Origin: Bdellovibrionia bacterium
Lineage (GTDB): Bacteria > Bdellovibrionota > Bdellovibrionia > Bdellovibrionales > JAGQZY01
NCBI GenBank assembly: GCA_030424715.1
Contig: JAUHWH010000005.1
Location: 62,001-126,000 of the forward strand
Direction: 5' to 3'
Length of the DNA stretch: 64,000 nt
The notes below the pieces were generated by a model, which had not been told where the DNA came from, made no database searches, and saw nothing but the letters and a program-made list of their open reading frames with translations. Made by a program: the position numbers and the translations under genes. This document shows, in pieces, positions 47,874 to 56,248 of this stretch (positions are counted from its first letter, which is position 1; the number at the start of each line of letters is the position of its first letter).

Positions 47874-49133
47874 TTATTTTGGTTGTGGGCTTTTCTTGCC
47901 GATGTCGGTGCGTTTCTGTAGGCCCGGCCACTTTACTTTTTTGGACTGCTCATAAGCACGCTCTATGGCCTGGGCGAGACTGTCTCCCATCCCAATCGCG
48001 TTAAGAACACGACCGCCATTGACCAACCAGCCCTCCGAGGATTTTTCTGTTCCGGCGTGTAGAAAATATTGGTTCTCAGAATCAGCAAGGCTGCCCTCGA
48101 TTGCCACTCCTTTTACTGGAGTGCCGGGATAGTTCTGCGCCGCTAACACGACACATGCGGCATGGGCATCCTTCCAATTGAGAGACGGCACTTCACCAGA
48201 GGCAATGGCTTTCAAGGCCTCCCCCCAGTCTCCGTCTAACAAAGGCAGTAGAACCTGAGTCTCCGGGTCGCCAAAGCGTACATTGTACTCAAGCACTTGC
48301 GGCCCTTCGTCGGTCATCATAATTCCAATAAAAACCACCCCACGATACACAAACCCCTCTGACGCCAGTCCTTGAACTGTGGGATTGACCACTTGGTCAA
48401 TAATGGCTTGGTGGTTCTCAGGAGCAATTGTCATGGGAGCCACTGTGCCCATCCCCCCAGTGTTTGGTCCTTCATCGTTATCTTGTAATCTTTTATGGTC
48501 TTGAGCCATCGGTAGACTCACGAAATCAGTGCCGTTTGTTAAAACAAAGAAACTCAGCTCGTAACCGGGCTGAAATTGTTCGAGCAAGGCACGGGCTCCG
48601 GCCTCTCCTAAGATCTTATCATTAAACAGCTGATCCGCCGCCTCAAGCAACTCATCTAGGGTTCGACAAATAAAAACACCTTTGCCACCGGCCAACCCAT
48701 CGGCTTTGAGCACGTAGGGAGGCTCAAACTGAGGAGCGAACTCCTTTACTTGCTCTAGACTTGTGACAACTTGAAATCGAGCCGTCGGCACATTGTATTT
48801 CTCCATGAACTCTTTTGAAAATATTTTGCTGCCCTCTAGCTGTGCTCCTTGCTGGTCCGGCCCAAAGACGAGCGCTCCATCCTCTCTCAGCCGATCGGCC
48901 ACACCATTGACCAAAGGCACTTCTGGCCCGACGACAACAAGATCAAAAGCATGCTCTGTGTGGGCTTCAGCAAGGCGCTCAGGCGTCTCCGGCCCAGCGA
49001 GGAGTCGAACACTCTCCCCCATGCCTGCGCTGCCTGGGAGGGCATAGACTTGGCTGACACTGGGACTACTCAACAAGGCTCGAGTGAATGCGTGCTCACG
49101 CCCCCCTTTTCCAACCACCAATACCTTCATCAT
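47874..49133 (-). CDS. purD: Phosphoribosylamine-glycine ligase
   Basis: A 419-residue ATP-grasp enzyme of purine synthesis. It begins M-K-V-L-V-V-G-K-G-G-R-E-H-A (usual G-x-G-G-R-E-H-A), and has P-Y-V-L-K-A-D-G-L-A-G-G-K-G-V in the ATP-grasp domain, D-H-K-R-L near 215, G-P-N-T-G-G-M-G near 226-233, and the metal-binding E-Y-N-V-R-F-G-D-P-E-T-Q at about 285-296. All signature parts are intact. Two consecutive ATG codons follow AGGAG; the second (49130) is better spaced. Single gene, divergent from the outer-membrane protein gene at 49236; its 3' end borders the repeat-rich segment. Confidence 0.97.
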   Translation of the reverse strand: MMKVLVVGKGGREHAFTRALLSSPSVSQVYALPGSAGMGESVRLLAGPETPERLAEAHTEHAFDLVVVGPEVPLVNGVADRLREDGALVFGPDQQGAQLEGSKIFSKEFMEKYNVPTARFQVVTSLEQVKEFAPQFEPPYVLKADGLAGGKGVFICRTLDELLEAADQLFNDKILGEAGARALLEQFQPGYELSFFVLTNGTDFVSLPMAQDHKRLQDNDEGPNTGGMGTVAPMTIAPENHQAIIDQVVNPTVQGLASEGFVYRGVVFIGIMMTDEGPQVLEYNVRFGDPETQVLLPLLDGDWGEALKAIASGEVPSLNWKDAHAACVVLAAQNYPGTPVKGVAIEGSLADSENQYFLHAGTEKSSEGWLVNGGRVLNAIGMGDSLAQAIERAYEQSKKVKWPGLQKRTDIGKKSPQPK

Positions 49134-49235
49134 CGCTCCTCGCTAAAAGAATGTTCTGGTTTTGCTAACTCTAATTTACCCGGGGGTCAACTTTGAGAGG
49201 TGACAGGCTACAGCCCAAATTGTAATAATCGGGGT

Positions 49236-49946
49236 ATGGTTTCATTCATTGCCCTGATCTTTTCAATGGGATTCGCTCTCGAAATCCCCACAGGCCTGTC
49301 TCGCCCCGATCAGGCACGGGCTATGGAAGTTGTGGGCCTAGGGACCAGCTCTAAGTTTCTCTCCAATGCGTACCCGCTGGGTGGCTACAGTGGGCTTGAA
49401 GTGAGCCTGACCATGGAGTCGCTAAACACCTCGGACCTGTCACAACTGGGTAACACCACATCGGCGGATAAAGAGTTCCTATATCCCAACATTACCGTGG
49501 GCAAAGGAATCTACAACGACAGCGACCTGTTTTTGCACTTCACACCCCCAACCAAAACCCAAGAAATGACAAAGTTTGGGGCGAGCTATCGCTGGGGATT
49601 TTACCAAGCCCTCTTCTTACCCCTGAACTTTTCATTGGTGCTCAACGCTGACATGGCCAATATCAAAAACCAATTCACCACTAAAAACATTGGTGCTGAT
49701 CTTTTGATCGGCATGAATGTTTCAGAATTCTCGTTTTTTATTGGCGGGGGTTACGCCAACTCTTCGGGGCAGTTCTCAGGCGGCATTGCGGGAGTCACAG
49801 CCTCGCAAGCCAGTGAAAGCCAAAAGGTCGAATCGTCTCACTTCACTTTCGGCGGCCTCTACAACTTTGACCCTTTCTTTGCTGGACTGGCAATCAATCG
49901 CTATGTTGAATCGGTTTACAGCTTAAAAGTAGGATTGCTGTTTTAA
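49236..49946 (+). CDS. Predicted beta-barrel outer-membrane protein
   Basis: A 236-residue protein with a short signal ([14 protein letters not shown]). The mature part alternates hydrophobic and polar residues with many G, N and S and ends K-V-G-L-L-F; the terminal F is the usual outer-membrane signal. An 8-stranded barrel would fit the size. The ATG at 49236 is chosen because it places the signal at the N-terminus; the frame extends to 49200. No family recognised. The last four bases overlap the convergent adenylyltransferase gene. Confidence 0.7.
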   Translation: MVSFIALIFSMGFALEIPTGLSRPDQARAMEVVGLGTSSKFLSNAYPLGGYSGLEVSLTMESLNTSDLSQLGNTTSADKEFLYPNITVGKGIYNDSDLFLHFTPPTKTQEMTKFGASYRWGFYQALFLPLNFSLVLNADMANIKNQFTTKNIGADLLIGMNVSEFSFFIGGGYANSSGQFSGGIAGVTASQASESQKVESSHFTFGGLYNFDPFFAGLAINRYVESVYSLKVGLLF

Positions 49947-50413
49947 GACGGCGGATCCTGCATCTTTTCGACCACACGAGTGGTGGAACGGCCGTCAACA
50001 AACTGCAGAGACTTGACCTCTCCGCCCTGTTGCAAAACGAAATCCGAACCCACGATCTCATCAATCGCCCAGTCACCACCCTTGACCAAAACATCTGGAT
50101 TAAGGGCTTCGATGGCTTTTAAAGGGGTGCTTTCGTCGAAAATAAAGGTGTAGTCCACAGACGCCAGAGCAGCCAGAATTTCGGCACGGTCTTGCTCCGT
50201 TTGTAAAGGGCGCGTCGGCCCCTTCAACTCTCTAACGCTTCGGTCTGAATTTAAAGCGACGACAAGAAGGTCGCCACAGGATCGAGCCTCTTGTAGATAA
50301 CGAACATGTCCAACATGAAGAATATCAAAGCAGCCATTGGTAAAAACTAATTTTTTACCGTTACGGTCGTTGGCTACTTTTTCTAAAAGTGAATCGAAGG
50401 TCGGGTAAAACAT
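49943..50413 (-). CDS. D-glycero-beta-D-manno-heptose 1-phosphate adenylyltransferase-type nucleotidyltransferase
   Basis: A 156-residue cytidylyltransferase-fold protein equivalent to the C-terminal half of HldE (RfaE2), which makes ADP-heptose for the LPS core. [12 protein letters not shown] at about 24-35 is the nucleotide-binding HxGH motif; G-P-T-R-P-L near 64-69 and V-K-G-G-D-W, then G-R-S-T-T at the C-terminus, are typical. The sugar-kinase half is absent here, so a separate hldA-type gene would be needed. Last gene of a five-gene minus-strand group beginning at 53487. Flavin or other nucleotidyl-transfer roles are less likely. Confidence 0.88.
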   Translation of the reverse strand: MFYPTFDSLLEKVANDRNGKKLVFTNGCFDILHVGHVRYLQEARSCGDLLVVALNSDRSVRELKGPTRPLQTEQDRAEILAALASVDYTFIFDESTPLKAIEALNPDVLVKGGDWAIDEIVGSDFVLQQGGEVKSLQFVDGRSTTRVVEKMQDPPS

Positions 50414-50421
50414 CGCGCGAA

Positions 50422-51291
50422 CTAGTACTGACGGCTGTAAAGCTTAAGGCCTGAAAAGTAGTAGCCCAAATCTTTACCAAATCCAAGAGACGCCAGGGGC
50501 ACAACAATCACGCCCGTCACCATAATTAAAAAGGTGCGGAATAAAACTTGAAAGGGGTACATGATTGTCGACTGCTCTTCGCGAGAGCCCAACTGAACAT
50601 CAAAAGCCCACTCCCCAACTGTGCTTCCAAGCAGACCACGAGAAAGCATATAATAGAACAGGTTGACCCCTGCGCAGAGAGCTCCCAACTCTAAAAGAGT
50701 GCGCATAGCAAAGCGCGAATGAGTCAAGAGCGATGGCAAGTTGACGCCGCTAAAATAAGTCAAAAGCACAACAAAAGCCGACGCCAAACAAACAATAAAT
50801 ACGATATCTAAAATACCGGACGCGAAATTGACCGCCACCTCTTTGTATTGCGGGATGGGCGTGACCGTTTGATGGTAAAACTTTTTACTCACTTCTTCTT
50901 TCGGAAAAGCCTGAGACAAGCTGTTGTTAAGGGTCACATCAAATGCATTGCCCCCCACCTTCGGCTCGACCGCTGGTCGGTAAACAGGAGTCTCCACTTC
51001 ACGCACAGGCGCCAAAGGCCCCTTTAAGGTCAATTCACGATCTTTATCCTGCGAGAAGTCCACGGAAGGTGGTAAGGAGTCCAACATTTTTTTCAAGGAA
51101 CGACTGACGGGTGCAGGGTTCACCGCTGAGACAAAATCCTTTTTAGGCATATTGAAAGTGGCAGAATCCACCACAGTGGTTTTTTCAGGCGTAGGTGTTT
51201 TGGCAGTGATTTTTTTCTCGGAATTTTCGGTGGTTTTATCAAACCCCAACCCATCTGTCAGAGGTCGAAATTCAAAATTATCCAAATCCAT
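50422..51291 (-). CDS. RDD-family membrane protein with long cytoplasmic N-terminus
   Basis: A 289-residue protein. Residues 1-145 are polar, P/K/T-rich and probably disordered; the remaining 140 form the RDD domain with helices near 152-175, 190-215 and 245-268, and the family phrases A-S-G-I-L-D-I (for R-x-x-D) and [13 protein letters not shown]. The usual arginine of the first RDD motif seems replaced. No function is established for the family; some members are ion exchangers. It lies between rsmE and the heptose adenylyltransferase with small gaps. Confidence 0.75.
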   Translation of the reverse strand: MDLDNFEFRPLTDGLGFDKTTENSEKKITAKTPTPEKTTVVDSATFNMPKKDFVSAVNPAPVSRSLKKMLDSLPPSVDFSQDKDRELTLKGPLAPVREVETPVYRPAVEPKVGGNAFDVTLNNSLSQAFPKEEVSKKFYHQTVTPIPQYKEVAVNFASGILDIVFIVCLASAFVVLLTYFSGVNLPSLLTHSRFAMRTLLELGALCAGVNLFYYMLSRGLLGSTVGEWAFDVQLGSREEQSTIMYPFQVLFRTFLIMVTGVIVVPLASLGFGKDLGYYFSGLKLYSRQY

Positions 51292-51301
51292 CTCCTGCTC
51301 C

Positions 51302-52045
51302 TTAGTAGTGCCCTATTACATACTTTAAAATGCTCACGATTGTCACGCAAGCCGTTTCAACCCGTAAAACCTGGTCTCCGAGGGTCATTGGTAAGACCTT
51401 ATAATTGCTGATCAATTCGAGGTCCTTTTGAGAGAAGCCCCCTTCACTCCCGACAAAAATCCAGATCTCACTGGGCCAATCTCCCTTGTTTTTCAGGACC
51501 TGGTCGAGGGACTCAACCCCTTGCCCCTCATAAGCCAAAAGACCTAAGCGCTCGGCAGACGGGAAATTCTCTTCTAATAAGACACTGAGAGGCTGAATCT
51601 CGGTTAACTCCATAATCTCGCCACGACCGGTTTGCTGGGTCGCTCCCTGGATGATTTTCTGCCAGCGCGAATGTTTTTTTTCCAAGTCACTGGGCCGAGG
51701 CTTTTTAAAACTGTAATCCGATGAGAAAAGGTGAACCGTCGCAACCCCGAGCTCGACCATCTTTTCAATGGTGCGATCCAAAGTCGCAAACTTTGGTAGA
51801 GACAAAGCCAGGTGAATATGGGGCTTCGGTAGCGGAGGAATCTCGCGCGTTTCTAAAATCACTGCCACCGCCGTCTTCTTGGCAACGGATTCGATCTCTA
51901 CGAAAAATGCTTTCTGCTGACAGATCACTTCAAATCGATCACCGAGGCCTTGCCGACAGACGACACATATATGATGGAACAAATCACCTTTTAAAACGAC
52001 ATGCTCTGGACCGAGACAAGATTCTGGAATCCAGTACCGCCTCAC
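51302..52045 (-). CDS. rsmE: 16S rRNA (uracil-1498 N3) methyltransferase
   Basis: A 247-residue SPOUT methyltransferase acting on the 30S subunit. It begins R-R-Y-W-I-P, then G-D-L-F-H-H-I-C-V-V-C-R of the PUA-like domain, and the knotted SAM site is seen in V-G-S-E-G-G-F-S at about 191-198 and L-G-D-Q-V-L-R-V-E-T-A near the end. I chose the GTG at 52045, which overlaps the prmA stop as GTGA with GAGG upstream; the longer frame to 52075 adds ten residues. Function is well defined for the family. Confidence 0.94.
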   Translation of the reverse strand: MRRYWIPESCLGPEHVVLKGDLFHHICVVCRQGLGDRFEVICQQKAFFVEIESVAKKTAVAVILETREIPPLPKPHIHLALSLPKFATLDRTIEKMVELGVATVHLFSSDYSFKKPRPSDLEKKHSRWQKIIQGATQQTGRGEIMELTEIQPLSVLLEENFPSAERLGLLAYEGQGVESLDQVLKNKGDWPSEIWIFVGSEGGFSQKDLELISNYKVLPMTLGDQVLRVETACVTIVSILKYVIGHY

Positions 52046-52932
52046 GATGGGGCCTCGAACAAAAATCCCACCCACTCATCTTTTTCAACTCTTTGCAGCT
52101 GAACGAGAGGCCAATCTTGTTGCATCTCCTCGAGAAAAGCGGCCTCGCGCTCTACCAAAATGCCCGTGAAAATGTAAAAGCGACTTTGCATTTTTTGAAA
52201 CTCAGATTTCAAATCTAACAAAACGCCGTCAATAATATTGGCCATCGTAAGATCCACAGTACCACTCAATTCGCTGGACCAATTCTCGACCCAAGTGACA
52301 TCCGCTCCGGGATTCTTTTCTTGATTCTCTAAGAACACTCGCTTTGACTCACCATCATTGTCGTAGGCAAACAGCTTGACCACTCCCTTGAGAGCGGCCA
52401 ACCAAATCAAAATGCCGGACCCCGTCCCCACATCAAGCAATGCCTTCACTTGTTTCTGAGTGAGCAGACTGATGAGCAGCTGCGAGGCCAGTTGCGTGGT
52501 GGCATGGGTTCCTGTGCCAAAAGCCATCCCCGGCTCAATGAAAATACACTGCCCCTCGGCCGGCTTAAAGCTCTCGCGATGCCAGTCCGGCACTATCCAT
52601 ACCCCAGCAACGAGTTCAAAAGGTTTCCACTGCTCTTTCCACAATGAGAGCCAATCCACGGAGTCGTGCTCCTGAACTCGTACTCTGAGAGAGGGGAACT
52701 CAGCCATCAAGGTTTCAACAGCATCTGGTGCCGGAGGGCACTCAAAGTAAACGGTCAAAGTTTTAATGTCAGCTTCGACCACCTCGGGCTGATAGCCGCG
52801 GTCTTTTTGCACGAACTCCAGGTTTTCTTGAACGCCGGCCGCGCCCGCCTCAAAAAGGTGATGGGTGATTAGATCTTCTTGTGAGGCAGAAACACCCTGA
52901 ACTTCTAAGGTAAAATATTTCGGAGAATCCAT
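52042..52932 (-). CDS. prmA: Ribosomal protein L11 methyltransferase
   Basis: A 296-residue SAM-dependent methyltransferase. The N-terminal L11-recognition domain includes W-x-x-x-W-K-E-Q-W-K-P-F near 95-105, followed by I-E-P-G-M-A-F-G-T-G-T-H-A-T-T at about 133-147 and the SAM loop L-L-D-V-G-T-G-S-G-I-L at about 165-175; A-N-I-I-D-G is the catalytic N-I motif. It is coupled to rsmE by a GTGA overlap, giving a ribosome-modification pair. Confidence 0.94.
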   Translation of the reverse strand: MDSPKYFTLEVQGVSASQEDLITHHLFEAGAAGVQENLEFVQKDRGYQPEVVEADIKTLTVYFECPPAPDAVETLMAEFPSLRVRVQEHDSVDWLSLWKEQWKPFELVAGVWIVPDWHRESFKPAEGQCIFIEPGMAFGTGTHATTQLASQLLISLLTQKQVKALLDVGTGSGILIWLAALKGVVKLFAYDNDGESKRVFLENQEKNPGADVTWVENWSSELSGTVDLTMANIIDGVLLDLKSEFQKMQSRFYIFTGILVEREAAFLEEMQQDWPLVQLQRVEKDEWVGFLFEAPS

Positions 52933-52953
52933 AGGGGGATTCTTCGGTGAGTG

Positions 52954-53487
52954 CTAGGGATTTGTCAACTCAGGTGAATTATTTTCCAGTCCGTCTGGCC
53001 CTGGAGAGTCTTGGTTTTGCAACGGAGTCACGCTGGCTGGCATACGAGGATTGTCAAACACGCTTTGTGGGGCGGGTCGATAGCTGACCTTTGCCCGCAT
53101 CGAGTTCAGATCCAAACGATCTCCAATCATTATGGCGTCATAAGCGACCATGGGCCGTGCCTGCCGTCGATCAATTTCAACCAAACGACCAATACTTTTT
53201 TTCGAATCAGAGGCAATAATCTCGATATCGGCAACTTTCACGTGGAAGTCACCGACGGAAGCGTTTTCAAAGGGGTCGTGCACTGGCACTCGACGCATAA
53301 CAGACACCAAAACACCCTTACTTAAACCCAGCTTCGACCCGCCTCGTATGAAATAGTCAGCATAAGTGCGCTCCATATCGTGAAGTTTAATTTTCTTTCG
53401 AACCTCAATGACGACAGCCTCATCTTGTGCCGACCAGGCGGCTAGCCCTACCACGAGAGTAAAAATAGAAACAAAAATTCGGTACAT
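52954..53487 (-). CDS. Secreted or periplasmic protein of unknown function
   Basis: A 177-residue protein with a signal sequence (hydrophobic about 4-17, cleavage near A-W-S-A-Q). Residues 25-130 form a compact beta-rich region (I-R-G-G-S-K-L-G-L-S-K-G-V-L-V-S-V), a pattern seen in small domains that recur in Bdellovibrio-type secreted proteins and in some flagellar assembly factors; the tail is P/N/D-rich and disordered. No name can be given. It is the first gene of the prmA-rsmE operon, 22 bases upstream of prmA. Confidence 0.65.
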   Translation of the reverse strand: MYRIFVSIFTLVVGLAAWSAQDEAVVIEVRKKIKLHDMERTYADYFIRGGSKLGLSKGVLVSVMRRVPVHDPFENASVGDFHVKVADIEIIASDSKKSIGRLVEIDRRQARPMVAYDAIMIGDRLDLNSMRAKVSYRPAPQSVFDNPRMPASVTPLQNQDSPGPDGLENNSPELTNP

Positions 53488-53746
53488 AGACTCGTCCTTT
53501 TTAATGGTGAAAGACTCTTTCGCTGGAGAAAGAATGCCCTCTTGTATCTCCCGATCGGATCAATATGAGATCGCCTCAAGTCCAGTTTCGGAAAAATTTG
53601 CCTAGACTTTTCCCAAAAAGAGGCAAAATCCTCCCCTTTTCGTCAATCTTGAGTTCGTAACTCCCTCACATCTCTGAACTTTTCAGAGGCTCCAAAAAGC
53701 GTCTCATTCTGGCTATTTAACTCGTCATTTTCTTGCTGAAGGGGGC

Positions 53747-53773
53747 TAAAGTTTAGTTTTGATAGGCCGATAA
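53747..53773 (+). promoter_or_regulatory. Sigma-28 (FliA-type) promoter
   Basis: TAAAGTTT (53747-53754), 11 bases, then GCCGATAA (53766-53773): identical to the flagellar sigma-28 consensus. The transcript should begin within about 8 bases, at or next to the ATG at 53781. Confidence 0.88.
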
Positions 53774-53780
53774 ATAGAGC

Positions 53781-54353
53781 ATGAAGTTGTTGAACGTTTT
53801 AGTACCATTAGTATTGGCCCTTTTCTTAGCCAACTGTTCGATTGATGTCGCCATCGAAGACATTACCGGTGACGATTTTTTAAAATCGACGATTCTCGCC
53901 ACATCTCGCGGTGTGGGTGACGGTCAAACTAGCGCGACTGTGGTTGTGCTACTAAAGAACTCCGATGATTCGACAGTCACCGACTACAAGCCGGCCTTTA
54001 ACTTCGTGGACAATACAGGTTCAGCAATAACAGGCAACGGCATTACCTTTTCGAACTGTTCGGTCTCTAACTCTCAGGGTATTTCCACCTGTTCTTTCAA
54101 ATCTATAGAGGTCGGTGCTCGCCGAGTGCTTTTTAATAACATTATCGTTGAGCTGGTCGGAGAAGTGTTTTTCGATGCTCCCAGCCGCAAAGGAACCTTC
54201 ACCCAAATCGTAAATGCGGGTCAGATTGACCAAGATGCCTCTGGATATTCGGTGACATCCTTCATCGGTGCCCCTTTCAAAGGTTTAAAACAAGAGGTCA
54301 ATGGCTACGTGATCTTCACCAACACCACAGGTGGAATCACCCCTATCGAATAA
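53781..54353 (+). CDS. Lipoprotein with an Ig-like domain, under sigma-28 control
   Basis: A 190-residue lipoprotein: hydrophobic signal and lipobox F-L-A-N-C with lipid cysteine at 19. The mature part is beta-rich and resembles a bacterial Ig-like (Big-1/invasin) domain: A-T-S-R-G-V-G-D-G-Q-T-S-A-T-V-V-V near 42-58, two cysteines about 94 and 103, and V-G-A-R-R-V. It lies eight bases after a perfect sigma-28 promoter, so the mRNA is leaderless or nearly so. A cell-surface adhesin or stabiliser used by flagellated cells is an inference. The next gene starts 58 bases later on the same strand without a terminator between. Confidence 0.78.
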   Translation: MKLLNVLVPLVLALFLANCSIDVAIEDITGDDFLKSTILATSRGVGDGQTSATVVVLLKNSDDSTVTDYKPAFNFVDNTGSAITGNGITFSNCSVSNSQGISTCSFKSIEVGARRVLFNNIIVELVGEVFFDAPSRKGTFTQIVNAGQIDQDASGYSVTSFIGAPFKGLKQEVNGYVIFTNTTGGITPIE

Positions 54354-54377
54354 TTCACCCAATTGACATGATGTTTC

Positions 54378-54412
54378 TAGCTCATTAGCTCTCTATAGCG
54401 AACAATGAGCTA
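54378..54412 (+). promoter_or_regulatory. Inverted repeat covering the start of the pentapeptide gene
   Basis: TAGCTCATT (54378-54386) and AATGAGCTA (54404-54412) are perfect nine-base arms around a 17-base loop. The right arm contains the weak ribosome-binding site and the first base of the ATG at 54412. It could hide the start in the mRNA or bind a regulator. Confidence 0.55.
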
Positions 54413-55032
54413 TGGTCTACACAGTTCTTTTCTCGATTCTATGCCTGTCTTTTTCGAGTCACGCCATAGATCTCAATTTTCGATTTGAAAACGGCTATTG
54501 CCAAAAAGGCAAAGTCCCAGGAACCAATCCAAATTTTTTTGGTGAATGTGGCAACCTCACTAAAACTCGCATTATCAACCGCAAAGAACGCAACCTAAAT
54601 TTAGTGGGTGCCAATCTGAATGGTACCTACACCTACGTCACCGACTACGCTGAAAGCGACCTTAGCCATGTCGCGATGAAACGAGCGGTCCTCCTACAGA
54701 CAAACTTCACCGATTCAAAAGCAAAGTCCATTGATTTTAGGGCTGGTCAAATGAAGGGTGTGACTTTTCAAAATGTAGACCTTGAAAAGCTGCTGGCCAC
54801 AGGCGCTCGAATTTCAAAAACCAGCTTTGTTAATTGCAACCTGCAGGGAGCAGACTTCTGGGGCACCCTCCTCTTACAGGTGAGCTTCGAGGGCAGCGAC
54901 CTCCGAGGCGCTAACTTCTCGAACACTTTCACTCTCTTGTCTAATTTTCAAGGTGCTAAGTTTAATAGTAAAACGCAGCTGCCTTTCTCGAAAGAGAAAG
55001 CACTGCAACGGGGAATGGTTGAAGTTGATTAA
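54412..55032 (+). CDS. Exported pentapeptide-repeat protein
   Basis: A 206-residue protein with a signal peptide (about 1-18, F-S-S-H-A) and then a cysteine pair region (N-G-Y-C ... G-E-C-G). From about residue 60 it is a pentapeptide-repeat right-handed beta helix: L-V-G-A-N-L-N-G, A-E-S-D-L-S-H-V, L-L-Q-T-N-F-T-D, L-Q-G-A-D-F-W-G, L-R-G-A-N-F-S-N, F-Q-G-A-K-F. This suggests a rigid periplasmic rod or binding platform, not a DNA gyrase mimic, since it is exported. It overlaps the HTTM-like gene, so the products are likely made together. Confidence 0.82.
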   Translation: MVYTVLFSILCLSFSSHAIDLNFRFENGYCQKGKVPGTNPNFFGECGNLTKTRIINRKERNLNLVGANLNGTYTYVTDYAESDLSHVAMKRAVLLQTNFTDSKAKSIDFRAGQMKGVTFQNVDLEKLLATGARISKTSFVNCNLQGADFWGTLLLQVSFEGSDLRGANFSNTFTLLSNFQGAKFNSKTQLPFSKEKALQRGMVEVD

Positions 55033-56248
55033 GTTTATTGGATTGCAAATTGAACAGATCAGGAACGATTTCACGCTGCGATTGTATGGTGCTCTTTTGG
55101 CTCTCACTCATTTGTGGACTTTTTTTTATTGGAATCGAAATCAGTTTTTTATTAACAGTCAGTCCAGCATCAATGCCGAGCCCATCTGTTTTCCCTTTTT
55201 CCCAAACTGCGACCTGTTTCGGCAATCGATCAGTGTGGATGCCTGGGCCCATACCCTCACCTTCTATCTCGGATTCACGATTCTCACAGTTGTTTTTTTC
55301 GCCTTTCGGCGAACCACGACGCCTGCCTTTTTCTCTCTGCTTTTTTTGACACTGATGAAGTTCTTTCTTCATATGAGCAACTATAACTTCATGGGCAACT
55401 ATCACTATATGGTGTACATCGTCACGGCTCTCTTGCTGTTTGCCCCTCGTAGAAGAGAGAGCCTGAAAGTCATGATTGTTGGGTTTTACGTTGCTGCTGG
55501 CCTCCTGAAAATTAATATCGACTGGCTTAGTGGAGCGGCCATGATTCGCACGCCCGCACTCGGCGGAGACCTTTTGGTGACCTCTCTTTTCTACGTGGTA
55601 TTTTTAGAGCTGGTGTTGGTCTTTGGGCTCTTGCACCATAAACGATGGGTTCGAGCGATCACCCTTTTACAACTGCTTTGTTTTCACGCCTTTTCTTGGC
55701 ACATTGTCGGTTTTTTCTATCCCATGATGATGTTTTCAGTACTTTCTCTTTTTGTCTTGGACGAATTCATTTTTAATAGCAAACGTGAACAAAGCGAAAA
55801 CATTCTGTTGCACTTGTTCTCCGGTCGTCTTGGCCGTTCCACCTATGTTGTCCTTATTGTGTTCTGGTTGTGCCAAGTCATCCCCTTTGGTCTCACCACA
55901 GACCCCTCTCTCAGTGGCGCGCTCCGCCTGTCGTCCCTGAATATGTTTGATTCGAAAACACAATGCCACAGCCTACTTGTTGCAAAAACTGAACAAGGAA
56001 CGGTGCACTTGCAGAAACCCATGAAAAACTTGGGAACGCGCTTGAGCTGCGATCCACTGATTTATTTGAATCAAGCCCATCAACTGTGCCGCGCCAACAG
56101 AGACTCAAAAGAGATCAAGCAACTCAGCCTCACCCTTTTTGCGAAACGAGTGACTGAACAACATTATAAAAAGTCGATCGACATCAAAAATGTTTGTGAA
56201 CTCTCAAACCCCTTATGGGCTGAGCTCTATTCCGGAGAATCCTCATGA
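55019..56248 (+). CDS. HTTM-like membrane protein related to vitamin-K-dependent gamma-carboxylase
   Basis: A polytopic protein of about 409 residues with about nine membrane helices (first near 22-38) and a polar C-terminal 120 residues. Helix-edge motifs fit HTTM: N-Y-N-F-M-G-N-Y-H-Y in the middle and A-G-L-L-K-I-N-I-D-W-L-S-G. In human GGCX the second motif is A-G-V-K-K-L-D-A-D-W, and its second lysine is K218, the base thought to deprotonate vitamin K; the matching lysine here is encoded at 55508-55510. Start is uncertain: TTG at 55019 or 55025 (overlapping the previous gene), or further upstream at 54953. It may oxidise a quinol or modify a partner. The family alignment is from memory. 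Confidence 0.72.
   Translation: MKLIKFIGLQIEQIRNDFTLRLYGALLALTHLWTFFYWNRNQFFINSQSSINAEPICFPFFPNCDLFRQSISVDAWAHTLTFYLGFTILTVVFFAFRRTTTPAFFSLLFLTLMKFFLHMSNYNFMGNYHYMVYIVTALLLFAPRRRESLKVMIVGFYVAAGLLKINIDWLSGAAMIRTPALGGDLLVTSLFYVVFLELVLVFGLLHHKRWVRAITLLQLLCFHAFSWHIVGFFYPMMMFSVLSLFVLDEFIFNSKREQSENILLHLFSGRLGRSTYVVLIVFWLCQVIPFGLTTDPSLSGALRLSSLNMFDSKTQCHSLLVAKTEQGTVHLQKPMKNLGTRLSCDPLIYLNQAHQLCRANRDSKEIKQLSLTLFAKRVTEQHYKKSIDIKNVCELSNPLWAELYSGESS

Noticed and set aside
53597-53627. Inverted repeat TTTGCCT/AGGCAAA upstream of the sigma-28 promoter
   Set aside because: Short arms with a 17-base AT-rich loop and no T run; likely chance.
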